From an uncultured Alphaproteobacteria bacterium (GTDB taxonomy: Bacteria > Pseudomonadota > Alphaproteobacteria > HIMB59), in assembly GCA_902557145.1 (NCBI GenBank), contig CACDYZ010000001.1, forward strand, positions 1-64,000: 64,000 bases of DNA, in the 5' to 3' direction. Each line of letters begins with the position of its first letter. Position 1 is the stretch's first letter. Positions 17,565-28,328 of this stretch are shown here, one piece after another. The notes below the pieces were generated by a model. The model was not told the DNA's origin, did not search any database, and saw nothing but the letters and a program-made list of their open reading frames with translations. The translations under genes and the position numbers were made by a program.

Positions 17565-18718
17565 TTTTCAATCATTTCAGTGATATTTTTTAAACTATTT
17601 TTATTAGCGCTAATAAAATTTTCAATTTCTGTTGAATTATGAAAGTCAACTTTTACCAAATTATTAATTTCGTTACTTATCGAGTCTAAGTTATCACTAT
17701 TCATTGTTTTGCAAAGGTTAAGTTTCTCAAGATCAAGGTATATTTCCTCAAAATTATTATTAAAACTTCCCGATAGCACAAAGCATCCATGCGAAAGAGG
17801 TTCTAGTGGATTCTGTCCGCCATGCTCTATCAAAGAACCACCCATAAAAACTATTTTAGAGCGCTCAAATATAGACATGCTATCTCCAAATTTATTATGG
17901 ATTGTTATTTTTTTTAAATTCTCAGATATAACTTTTTCGTTTAAGTTTTCAAAATATTGAATATGACGAGGTATAATCACAACTTCATGTATTTCATTTA
18001 AATTTAAACTTTTTATTATATTCAATACTTTATCATATTCAGTTAGATGAATACTTGCAAAACAGACAATCTTTTTTTTGGACTTGGGTATATTTGTTTT
18101 AATATTAAATTTTAAGTTTCCATAAAAATAAACCAATCTCCCAAATATATTACTAATCTTATTCTGATCTTTTTTACTTTGAGCAAAGATTAAATTATAC
18201 TGACTCCCAATTATTTTGCTTAATTTTGGATATTTAGACCATCTGGCATAACTTTTATCTGAAATTCTACCATTAATTAAAATATTTTTTAAATTTTTCT
18301 GATTTGAAATTAATAACCAATTTGGCCAAATTTCTGAGTCTATCCATAAAATTTTTTTAAAATTAGTTTTTGATAAAAAATTATTTACATTCCAAAAAAA
18401 ATCTAAAGGAAGAAATATACAAAATAGATTAGGATATCTTTTCTTTGATACTTCAAAAGATGATAATGTAGAACATGATAAAACAATTTTATTATTATCT
18501 AAACAATCTATTAAATATTTAATAGAATTTAATTCACCTATACTAGCAAAATGAATTAAGTAGTCACTTCTTCTAATTTGTTCGTAATTTTGATTTGAAA
18601 AAACTTTTTGCATATATGATAGATAATTTTCTTTTTTATTATAAATTCTGATGAGACCAATAAATAAAATTATTGGAAATAATATAACTTGTAATAATCT
18701 ATAGCTAAAAATAAGCAT
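17558..18718 (-). CDS. waaA: 3-deoxy-D-manno-octulosonic acid (Kdo) transferase
   Basis: WaaA (KdtA) attaches Kdo to lipid IVA. The 386-residue protein has an N-terminal membrane anchor, the HFASIGELNS segment near residue 53, WIDSEIWPNW near 125, and the C-terminal GGSLIEHGGQNPLEPL motif. This is a GT-B fold glycosyltransferase. It lies between the DUF374 acyltransferase-like gene and lpxK, with short overlaps on both sides, as in many alphaproteobacteria. Confidence 0.96.
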   Translation of the reverse strand: MLIFSYRLLQVILFPIILFIGLIRIYNKKENYLSYMQKVFSNQNYEQIRRSDYLIHFASIGELNSIKYLIDCLDNNKIVLSCSTLSSFEVSKKRYPNLFCIFLPLDFFWNVNNFLSKTNFKKILWIDSEIWPNWLLISNQKNLKNILINGRISDKSYARWSKYPKLSKIIGSQYNLIFAQSKKDQNKISNIFGRLVYFYGNLKFNIKTNIPKSKKKIVCFASIHLTEYDKVLNIIKSLNLNEIHEVVIIPRHIQYFENLNEKVISENLKKITIHNKFGDSMSIFERSKIVFMGGSLIEHGGQNPLEPLSHGCFVLSGSFNNNFEEIYLDLEKLNLCKTMNSDNLDSISNEINNLVKVDFHNSTEIENFISANKNSLKNITEMIEKC

Positions 18719-19355
18719 CGATTATTTTTAGATTTTTATTTAAATTTTCTATTATGAATTCATTAAATGAATTTTCATCAAAATGACTTGGGTTAATTAC
18801 TTCTTTCTCCCAAAAATAAATACCTTTGCTGAATGGAAGCGGTATTTTTAATTTATCCCAATTGTTTAAACGAAAAAAACGATTTGTCTTAAATGTTAAT
18901 AAAGCAATTTTTAAATCAAATTTTCGAGCTAATTTATAAATATTAGTATTAATTTTATAAGGCGGTCCATGAGGTGCATCTGGAGTTATATAAATGCATT
19001 CCCCATTTTTAACTGCCAGTGATATGTCTTTTATTAGAGCTGTTGGCTTATCTTTTTCACGCAAAAGAGGGTCTAGGCCAAATTTTCTTTGGACCAATGT
19101 GCTTATCTGACCATCTCTATGGGAGGTTGCAACAGGTCTTAATTTTGGCTTAAATTTCCAACTGAAAGTTGAACCCATAAGTTGGTTATGCCATATAAGA
19201 ACAATTATAGACTTATTATCTTGTAATTGTTTTTCAATGATTTCTTCATTTATCCCCGACCAATTACTTGTTTTCTTAATAAATGACAAAGATAAATAAA
19301 TTAAATTTACAAAAATAATTTTGAAAAATTTATTTTTCGATAGCTTTTTAAGCAT
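18705..19355 (-). CDS. Lysophospholipid acyltransferase-like protein (DUF374)
   Basis: This 216-residue protein with an N-terminal hydrophobic helix belongs to the DUF374 group of the acyltransferase superfamily. The conserved IWHNQLMGSTF near residue 55, SHRDGQISTLV near 79, and TPDAPHGPPY near 125 match this family. Its exact reaction is not established to my knowledge. Constant placement between msbA and waaA in alphaproteobacteria points to lipid A or envelope lipid modification. Confidence 0.85.
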   Translation of the reverse strand: MLKKLSKNKFFKIIFVNLIYLSLSFIKKTSNWSGINEEIIEKQLQDNKSIIVLIWHNQLMGSTFSWKFKPKLRPVATSHRDGQISTLVQRKFGLDPLLREKDKPTALIKDISLAVKNGECIYITPDAPHGPPYKINTNIYKLARKFDLKIALLTFKTNRFFRLNNWDKLKIPLPFSKGIYFWEKEVINPSHFDENSFNEFIIENLNKNLKIIDAYF

Positions 19356-21075
19356 TTTTTTTAATCTGTCTTTGATAAAGATTATAGTAATGTTTTTTCC
19401 TTGCCATTAGAGTTTTATGACTACCTTTTTCAATAATTTTACCATTATCTAAATAGTAAATTTCATCAAAATTTTTAATTGAGCTTAATCTATGGGCTAC
19501 CACCACCATCGTAATTTTAGGCACATGATACAGATTATTAAAAAGCTTGGACTCTGTTTTAAGATCTAAATTTGAACTTGGTTCATCAAGAAGCACAACT
19601 GGGCTTTTTTGCGCAAGGGCCCTTGCAATTGAAATTCTTTGTCTTTGCCCACCAGATAACTTAACTCCATTTTCTCCAATTTTTGTATTCAATTTACCTG
19701 GTAGGTTATTTGCAAAATCATTTACACACGCAATGTTAGCAAAATGATTAACATCAGTTAGTTTAATACTGGAATTATATTTTATATTTTCCAAGATAGT
19801 TCCATCAAATAAAACTGTGTCTTGGCTGACAAGGCTAAATATATTTCTAAGATTACTTAGTTTTAATTTTTTGATATCAGTTTCATTTATCCTAATTTCA
19901 CCTTTAGAAATATCAAATAATCTCAAACACAAAGCAGTAAGTGTCGATTTACCACTTCCAGAAGGTCCTACAAGTGCAATTTTTTTACCTTTCTCTACTT
20001 CAAAATTCACCCCATCTATTATATTTTTGTTTGTGTTTTCATATTTAAAAAAAACATTTTTTAAACTTAATGTATTAAATTTTTTAATTGCCTTGGATCC
20101 ACCAATTGTTTCATTTTTATAATCAATATACTCAAATATTCTAGATGCGGCACCCAGACCACTTTGAAGCAAAACATTAACATTTATAAGGCTTCTTAGC
20201 GGTGCATAGGCTAACATCAAACTAACTAAAAAACTCATTAATTGCCCAGCTGACATATTTTCATTGATTACAAAAACACCCCCACCAAATATTGCTAAAC
20301 CAGCTGCCATTGAACCTAGAGTTTCTGTAAAAGGTCTGGATCGGGCAGTAATTTTTTCCTGTTTAAAATTTAATACCCTTGCATGTTCAATTTCTTTATT
20401 AACTCTTTTAATTTCAAAATTTTCTGCGTTAAAAGATTTTACATTCTTTATGCCTCTAAAAACTTCCTCTAAATTTGAAGCTAGTGTCCCAACTTGTTCT
20501 TGTAAATTTTTAGTAACCCTTCTAATTTTTTTTCCTAAAACTCTGACAGGAACAATCGCTAATGGAAAGATAACTATTGAAATACAAGCTAATTTCCAAT
20601 TTTGATAAAACATGTTTCCTATTAAGACTGTTAAAGTCAGAGAATCTTTAATCAACGCAGTATACGTATTAGCCATTGCTCCACTTAGGTAATAGGTATC
20701 TGTAGTAATTCTTGTTATTAAAGATCCTGTTTTATTTTTAATAAAAAACCCGTAATGAACATTAATTATATTCTTAAAAACATCACGTCTAAGTTTCTCT
20801 ATAATCCTATGACTCATAAATTGAAGAGATGTGATTTGAATATAGGTTACTAATCCTTTTATTATTCCTGTAATCAAGATAGCTAAGGGAATAAAATACA
20901 GATAAAATGTATCAGCATTTATTAAAACATTGTCTAATGCTGGTTTAACTAACCAGGCATGAAAACCAGTGCACAAAGCTGCAATAATCATACACAAAAT
21001 AGCAATGAACATCTTTAATTTGAAATTAAGAAATAATTTAGAGATTCTTATAAAATGTTTTCTAGACTCAGACAT
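19348..21075 (-). CDS. msbA: Lipid A exporter, ABC transporter MsbA-type
   Basis: This half-type ABC exporter fuses a six-helix transmembrane domain (about residues 1-320) to an ATPase domain. It carries Walker A GPSGSGKST, signature LSGGQRQRISIARAL, Walker B VVLLDEPSSNLD and the H-loop VVAHRLSS. Such proteins flip lipid A-core across the inner membrane. The ATG at 21075 is preferred; a TTG at 21090 in the same frame lies further inside ubiA. It heads the lipid A block and overlaps the ubiA stop by 8 bp. Confidence 0.93.
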   Translation of the reverse strand: MSESRKHFIRISKLFLNFKLKMFIAILCMIIAALCTGFHAWLVKPALDNVLINADTFYLYFIPLAILITGIIKGLVTYIQITSLQFMSHRIIEKLRRDVFKNIINVHYGFFIKNKTGSLITRITTDTYYLSGAMANTYTALIKDSLTLTVLIGNMFYQNWKLACISIVIFPLAIVPVRVLGKKIRRVTKNLQEQVGTLASNLEEVFRGIKNVKSFNAENFEIKRVNKEIEHARVLNFKQEKITARSRPFTETLGSMAAGLAIFGGGVFVINENMSAGQLMSFLVSLMLAYAPLRSLINVNVLLQSGLGAASRIFEYIDYKNETIGGSKAIKKFNTLSLKNVFFKYENTNKNIIDGVNFEVEKGKKIALVGPSGSGKSTLTALCLRLFDISKGEIRINETDIKKLKLSNLRNIFSLVSQDTVLFDGTILENIKYNSSIKLTDVNHFANIACVNDFANNLPGKLNTKIGENGVKLSGGQRQRISIARALAQKSPVVLLDEPSSNLDLKTESKLFNNLYHVPKITMVVVAHRLSSIKNFDEIYYLDNGKIIEKGSHKTLMARKKHYYNLYQRQIKKNA

Positions 21076-21976
21076 TAAAATGACTACCAATTATTATACT
21101 AAAAAGAAGGCTGATACCGTAATAGTTATTGCGAGAGAAGTATGAGCCAGCATTTTCAGGCTTATTTTTCCATATTATATTAAGATCTATTAAATTTATT
21201 ATAGAAATTGTAAAGACAAGAATATTAAATATAAATCCAAAATCCAAACTACTCCCATAAAAAATTATCAAAAAATATTTAGAGATAATCATTATGTTTA
21301 AAAAAATCATTTTTTTCGATCCAAATAACAAAGTGCTAGAATATAGATTTAAATTCTTATCCTCATTTTCATCCTGCGTTGCATAAATAGTATCGTAAGC
21401 TAAAGTCCAAAAAATTAATGATAAATATAAAATACAAATAGATGAGAAAGGAATGTTTGAACCAAGTGCTGCCCAGCCAATTAAACACCCCCAATTATAT
21501 GTCAAAGCTAAAATAAATTGAGGTAAAATAAAAAATCTTTTCGCTAGAGGGTATAAGGCTATTAAAGGTGTGATAACTATACCTAAAATAATTGCCTCAT
21601 AATTTAACTGTATGAGAATTAAAAATCCTATTACTAAAAGAGCAAAGAAAAGAATTAAAGCATTCTTAATACTAATTTTTGAGGATGCTAAAGCTCTATG
21701 TTTTGTCCTGATTACTTTCTTATCTATATCTGTGTCAATTAAATCATTAACTATACATCCAGCAGATCTCATAATTATTGAACCGAGAAAAAATATAAGA
21801 AATAAAATTAAAACATTATTAGACATAATATCGCCTGAGGAAGCTAAAACAAAGCCAACCGGGTAAAAAAGAAGAAGAAAACCTATTGGCTTATCTAATC
21901 TAACTAAAGAGATATAAGAGTGTGTGAATGGTGGTAATAATTTAAAAATTAAATTATTCTTATAATCAGTATTCAT
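21068..21976 (-). CDS. ubiA: 4-hydroxybenzoate polyprenyltransferase
   Basis: UbiA attaches the polyprenyl chain to 4-hydroxybenzoate in ubiquinone synthesis, in the inner membrane. At 302 residues it has the two aspartate-rich motifs, NDLIDTDID near residue 78 and DTIYATQDENED near 194, set among about eight or nine hydrophobic helices. The opening LVRLDKPIG is typical. Its ATG shares two bases with the ATG of divergent rsmE (CATG). It may be cotranscribed with the lipid A genes downstream. Confidence 0.96.
   Translation of the reverse strand: MNTDYKNNLIFKLLPPFTHSYISLVRLDKPIGFLLLFYPVGFVLASSGDIMSNNVLILFLIFFLGSIIMRSAGCIVNDLIDTDIDKKVIRTKHRALASSKISIKNALILFFALLVIGFLILIQLNYEAIILGIVITPLIALYPLAKRFFILPQFILALTYNWGCLIGWAALGSNIPFSSICILYLSLIFWTLAYDTIYATQDENEDKNLNLYSSTLLFGSKKMIFLNIMIISKYFLIIFYGSSLDFGFIFNILVFTISIINLIDLNIIWKNKPENAGSYFSRNNYYGISLLFSIIIGSHFNV
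21961..21966 (+). promoter_or_regulatory. Candidate -10 of rsmE inside the ubiA 5' end
   Basis: A perfect TATAAT begins 14 bp before the rsmE ATG. If used, transcription would start about at 21973 and give an essentially leaderless rsmE mRNA. No convincing -35 is seen 16-18 bp upstream, so the call is weak. Confidence 0.3.
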
Positions 21977-22682
21977 GAAAAGAGTTTATTGTACTTCAAT
22001 TTTGAAACAGGGTAGCACTTATGAGCTAGAAAAAAAGTATTATATCCACCTTGTGAAAGTAATGAGGTTAAAAGTTGGAGATCAAGTATCTTTATTTAAC
22101 AATACTTCTGGGGAGTGGAAATCTGAAATAGTGGATATTAAAAATAATTTTTTAATCGCAAAAACAATTAGTCAAGTTTCATCTCCTCAAGCAGAAACAT
22201 CAATAGACTTAATGTTTTCTCCAATTAAATATCAAAATAGTGAGTCAGTTATCAGACAATCTACCGAGATGGGCATTAGATCTATATTTCCAACAATATT
22301 TAAAAGAACTATAAACACAAAAATAAATCTAACTAAGTTTAACGCTTATGCTATGGGTGCAGCTCAACAAAGTGAAAGATTATCTATCCCTAATATTCAT
22401 GATTTGAATGATCTAAAAAATCAATCGAAAATCATTTCTAGCAAAACAATTTTAATGTTTGATGAAAATCTCAAAGGAATTCATTTATCTCAAGCTAAAA
22501 TTAAATCAAATAGTGAAATTTTAGTTGTGATCGGGCCTGAGGGAGGATTTGAGGAGGAAGAGAGAGCATTTATTTCTAAATCATCTAAAAATTTCTTGAA
22601 TGTGAGCTTAGGTTCTAACATTCTCAAAGCTGATACGGCAGTTATTGCCGCACTTAGTCTAACATTTCATTATTTTTCTTAA
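21975..22682 (+). CDS. rsmE: 16S rRNA (uracil1498-N3)-methyltransferase
   Basis: RsmE methylates U1498 of 16S rRNA. This 235-residue SPOUT-class enzyme has an N-terminal PUA-like domain (HLVKVMRLKVGDQVSLF) and a C-terminal knot with VVIGPEGGFEEEE near residue 184 and SLGSNILKADTAVIAAL near 213. The N-terminus MKRVYC matches the family start, so the CATG overlap with ubiA is likely real. The spacer to coxB is 56 bp. Confidence 0.96.
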   Translation: MKRVYCTSILKQGSTYELEKKYYIHLVKVMRLKVGDQVSLFNNTSGEWKSEIVDIKNNFLIAKTISQVSSPQAETSIDLMFSPIKYQNSESVIRQSTEMGIRSIFPTIFKRTINTKINLTKFNAYAMGAAQQSERLSIPNIHDLNDLKNQSKIISSKTILMFDENLKGIHLSQAKIKSNSEILVVIGPEGGFEEEERAFISKSSKNFLNVSLGSNILKADTAVIAALSLTFHYFS

Positions 22683-22702
22683 TTATAGCGGGTTTAAGCG
22701 AC

Positions 22703-22720
22703 ATACTGTCAATATACTGT
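22703..22720 (+). promoter_or_regulatory. Direct repeat and candidate promoter upstream of coxB
   Basis: ATACTGT occurs twice (22703-22709 and 22714-22720) with an 11-bp period, one helical turn, as in tandem sites bound by OmpR-type regulators. The second copy overlaps a -10-like TATACT at 22713-22718, 20 bp before the coxB ATG. The -35 is unclear. Which regulator would bind is a guess. Confidence 0.35.
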
Positions 22721-22738
22721 ACCAAAAAGATTACTAAT

Positions 22739-25194
<2,456 letters not shown>

Positions 25195-25197
25195 TTT

Positions 25198-26124
25198 GTG
25201 TTAGAAAAAAAACATCAACAAACTTTCGTACAAACAGAGCAAAATCTGTTTTTTGCTCAAGTTGCAAACTTTTTAAAACAATTATACGTTTTAATTAAAC
25301 CTGGTGTAATTTCTTTAGTTATATTTACTGCTTTATGTGCGATGTTACTTGCCCCCTCAGATAAAAGTTTATTTATCAAAGGTGTAGCTCTGATTCTTAT
25401 AGCTATGGGTGCATCGGGATCAGCTATTTTGAATATGTGGTTTGATAGAATTATTGACTCAAAAATGGATAGAACGAAGTTCAGACCTATTCCCTCAGGA
25501 AATATCTCAGCTAACACAGCACTTGGAATTGGTCTAATTTTTTCTTTTTTTTCTGTAGTGGCATTGTTTTTCTTCACAAATATTAAGGCCTCAATTCTAC
25601 TAGCTTTTACTATTCTTTATTACTCTGTCTTTTACACAATGTATCTGAAGCATCGAACAGCACAAAATATAGTAATTGGAGGTCTGGCAGGCGCTCTCCC
25701 TCCAGTGATTGCTTGGATAAGTATATCTGGTGATCAGATTTTTTATCCTTTAATATTATGTTTAATTATATTTCTCTGGACACCGCCACACTCGTGGGCA
25801 CTAGCTATTTTTAGAAACCAAGATTACTCTGATGCTGATATTCCTATGTACCCAGTCAAATACGGTATTAAGAAAACACTTGTGATGATGAATATTTATA
25901 CTTTTTTTATGGTTGCTTCAGTTAATTTTCTTTATTTTTTTAAATTCGCTGGAATGAGTTTTTTTATAGGATCTAATGCACTCAACGCATATTTTATTTA
26001 CAAGCTATTTAAATTAAATAAATCAAAAAATTTAAAGAAAGACTCAATTAAACTTTTTGGATATTCAATTGTTTATTTATTTCTTATTTTTTCATTAACA
26101 GTAATTGATAAATATTTATTCTAA
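25198..26124 (+). CDS. ctaB: Protoheme IX farnesyltransferase (heme O synthase)
   Basis: CtaB farnesylates heme B to heme O, the precursor of heme A for the oxidase. At 308 residues it is a UbiA-superfamily membrane enzyme with the NMWFDRIIDSKMDRTKFRP motif near residue 80 and the YSVFYTMYLKHRT segment near 142. The start is GTG at 25198, three bases after coxA. It overlaps by one base a tiny ORF that precedes ctaG. Confidence 0.97.
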   Translation: MLEKKHQQTFVQTEQNLFFAQVANFLKQLYVLIKPGVISLVIFTALCAMLLAPSDKSLFIKGVALILIAMGASGSAILNMWFDRIIDSKMDRTKFRPIPSGNISANTALGIGLIFSFFSVVALFFFTNIKASILLAFTILYYSVFYTMYLKHRTAQNIVIGGLAGALPPVIAWISISGDQIFYPLILCLIIFLWTPPHSWALAIFRNQDYSDADIPMYPVKYGIKKTLVMMNIYTFFMVASVNFLYFFKFAGMSFFIGSNALNAYFIYKLFKLNKSKNLKKDSIKLFGYSIVYLFLIFSLTVIDKYLF

Positions 26125-26225
26125 TGAAGAGAAAAAATAAAAATTTATTGGTCCTAGCTTTACTCTTCATGCTTGTTACAGCATTTTATTTTATTACAAT
26201 ATTTAGAATTAAATCTGGTATTTGA
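26124..26225 (+). CDS. 33-residue single-helix protein between ctaB and ctaG (CoxF-like)
   Basis: An ATG at 26124 shares its A with the ctaB stop (TAATG) and opens a 33-codon frame ending in a TGA that overlaps the ctaG TTG start (TTGA). The peptide is a basic N-terminus (MKRKNKN), one hydrophobic helix of about 20 residues, and a short tail FRIKSGI. Many alphaproteobacteria carry a similarly tiny membrane ORF at this place (CoxF). Exact overlap on both sides and the membrane topology support a real gene, perhaps an oxidase assembly or accessory subunit. Confidence 0.65.
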   Translation: MKRKNKNLLVLALLFMLVTAFYFITIFRIKSGI

Positions 26226-26758
26226 ACATATCAAATAAAAACAAAACATTATTTGTTTTAATATTGATACTTGGCTTTATGCTGAGTTTAGTAATTTTTT
26301 CTGTTCCATTATATAAGCTTTTTTGTGACATAACCGGTTTCCAAGGCTTTAATAAAGAAGTTCAAATTCAAGAACAAGACCAAAATATGAATTCAGGACA
26401 ACTTGATATAAAAGTCATATTCTCAGCTCAGGTGAATGATGGTTTGGACTGGATGTTTGAGGCGCCACAAAAAATGAATATTACTGAGGGTGTTAAGTAT
26501 GACGTAGTTTTTAAAGCTAAAAATAATACTGGCATTGAGTCCACTGGCACATCTATTTTTAATATTTTACCACCTAAAATTGGTCCATATTTGTTTAAAA
26601 TAGAATGTTTTTGTTTTATAGATCAGACTATCCAGCCAAATGAAGTTGTTTCGTTTCCTGTCACTTTTTATTTAGATCCCTTAATACTAGAGGATCCTGA
26701 GGCAAGTAGGACAAAGAATGTCACTTTGTCATATACCTTTTTTGAGAAAAAAGAATGA
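26222..26758 (+). CDS. ctaG: Cytochrome c oxidase assembly protein CtaG/Cox11
   Basis: CtaG (Cox11) delivers copper to CuB of subunit I. The 178-residue protein has one N-terminal transmembrane helix, the conserved PLYKLFCDITGFQG just after it, and the periplasmic copper-binding motif CFCF near residue 137. The C-terminal YFLDP-type and LSYTFF segments fit the family. The start is TTG at 26222. It belongs to the oxidase operon and lies 13 bp before coxC. Confidence 0.95.
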   Translation: MNISNKNKTLFVLILILGFMLSLVIFSVPLYKLFCDITGFQGFNKEVQIQEQDQNMNSGQLDIKVIFSAQVNDGLDWMFEAPQKMNITEGVKYDVVFKAKNNTGIESTGTSIFNILPPKIGPYLFKIECFCFIDQTIQPNEVVSFPVTFYLDPLILEDPEASRTKNVTLSYTFFEKKE

Positions 26759-26771
26759 AATACATACCTAA

Positions 26772-27614
26772 ATGGTTGATTTAGTATTCAAAGACTCAGA
26801 AAAGAAACACAAATTTCACCTTGTCAATCCAAGTCCTTGGCCTATCGTTGGTGCTTTTTCAGCTCTTTTTTTAGTTTCTGGTGCTATTTTATATATGCAC
26901 TATGAGATGATATGGCCAATGCTAGCTGGTCTTTTTTTAATACTTTTTACTATGTTCATGTGGTGGAGAGATATCATTAAAGAAAGCACCTTCCTAAAAG
27001 TTCATAATTCAATTACGGAGATTGGTCTTAGGTGGGGGATGGCTCTATTTATCACCTCGGAAGTTATGTTTTTTGTCGCTTTTTTTTGGGCTTTTTTTGA
27101 TGCAAGTCTTTTGCCAAAAACATTTTTAGCTGAATACAAAGAAGTTTTTACAGGCACTCTTGGAATAGGAGTTTGGCCTCCAAAAGGAATTGAAACTTTT
27201 GATCCATTAGACATACCATATTTAAATACTTTAATTTTACTTCTATCAGGCACTACATGTACATGGGCTCACCATGAATTAAGAGAGGGAAATAATAAAG
27301 AGGCACTTAAAGGTTTATATTATACAGTTTTTTTGGGTTTCATATTTTCTCTTTTACAAATATATGAATACCAACATGCAACTTTTGGTTTTACTGAAGG
27401 TATATATCCTTCAACTTTTTACATGGCAACTGGTTTTCATGGATTTCATGTTTTAATTGGTACTTTGTTTTTATTAGTTTGTTTACTGAGAATAAGAAAA
27501 GGTCATTTAACCACAGAAAGACATTTTGGATTTGAAGCAGCTGCATGGTATTGGCATTTCGTCGATGTTGTTTGGTTGTTCTTATACATAAGTATCTACT
27601 GGTGGGGAAAATAG
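26772..27614 (+). CDS. coxC: Cytochrome c oxidase subunit III
   Basis: Subunit III is a seven-helix membrane protein that stabilises the oxidase and its proton uptake. It has 280 residues. Typical motifs are HLVNPSPWPIVGAFSA, WWRDIIKEST, the GMALFITSEVMFF helix, GVWPPKGI, and the C-terminal AAAWYWHFVDVVWLFLYISIYWW-type end. It lies 42 bp before the SURF1 gene in the oxidase operon. Confidence 0.98.
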   Translation: MVDLVFKDSEKKHKFHLVNPSPWPIVGAFSALFLVSGAILYMHYEMIWPMLAGLFLILFTMFMWWRDIIKESTFLKVHNSITEIGLRWGMALFITSEVMFFVAFFWAFFDASLLPKTFLAEYKEVFTGTLGIGVWPPKGIETFDPLDIPYLNTLILLLSGTTCTWAHHELREGNNKEALKGLYYTVFLGFIFSLLQIYEYQHATFGFTEGIYPSTFYMATGFHGFHVLIGTLFLLVCLLRIRKGHLTTERHFGFEAAAWYWHFVDVVWLFLYISIYWWGK

Positions 27615-27656
27615 ACCAAAAATTTTTTTCACTAAAATCACTTCAAATAAGAATCT

Positions 27657-28328
27657 ATGAATAAGTCATCGTTAACATTAGTATTCATTAGTATTTCAAT
27701 TCTAACTTTCATTTTAGGGTCATGGCAATTATTTAGACTTAATTGGAAAAATGATCTAATGGATAATATTAATAATTCAATTATTAATCCTGATCTGTTC
27801 TCTAATGATAATAAATACAATAATTTAGTTTCAGTAAAATTAGACAAAAATTACACAATTTTAGATAAACCAATTTTTATAGAGTCCAAAACATTCAAAG
27901 GAAAGCCAGGATATCACCTGATACTTCCCCTAAAATATAATAACGAGATATATAGTGTAATCAATTTTGGATGGTTTAAAGATAAAGATACTGATCAAGT
28001 CAAAAATATTATTAAAAAATATTTAGCTGTTAATAATGCAAAAGTTTATATAAGAGAATTCAATTCAGATAAGCCATTTTTTACTCCTGAGAATAATTTA
28101 TTAAATAATACCTGGTATTCAGTTAATAAGGATGATTTTAACCAATTTTATAAATATGAATTTCCATCAAAATATTATTTTGTTTTACTAGATGATAGGA
28201 TAACTAAATATAGTTTTAATCCTCTAGTATTTTTGAGAAATAATCATTTGAATTATTCAATAACTTGGTTTTTGTTAAGCTTATCCAGTGTCATAATGCT
28301 GTTAATTATTAGGAAGAAATATGAATAA
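27657..28328 (+). CDS. SURF1-family oxidase assembly protein
   Basis: SURF1/Shy1 proteins assist heme a insertion into subunit I. The 223-residue protein has the two-helix hairpin layout: an N-terminal helix followed by LGSWQLFRLNWKNDL, a periplasmic domain (GKPGYHLILPL near residue 83), and a C-terminal helix with the NHLNYSITWFLLS motif. It overlaps the next gene by 8 bp, so the oxidase transcript appears to continue into the peptidase/threonine genes. Confidence 0.92.
   Translation: MNKSSLTLVFISISILTFILGSWQLFRLNWKNDLMDNINNSIINPDLFSNDNKYNNLVSVKLDKNYTILDKPIFIESKTFKGKPGYHLILPLKYNNEIYSVINFGWFKDKDTDQVKNIIKKYLAVNNAKVYIREFNSDKPFFTPENNLLNNTWYSVNKDDFNQFYKYEFPSKYYFVLLDDRITKYSFNPLVFLRNNHLNYSITWFLLSLSSVIMLLIIRKKYE

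Noticed and set aside
19547-20605. Three plus-strand frames of 66-113 residues opposite msbA
   Set aside because: Antisense shadows with no recognisable domain, no spacing logic and no neighbours in operon.
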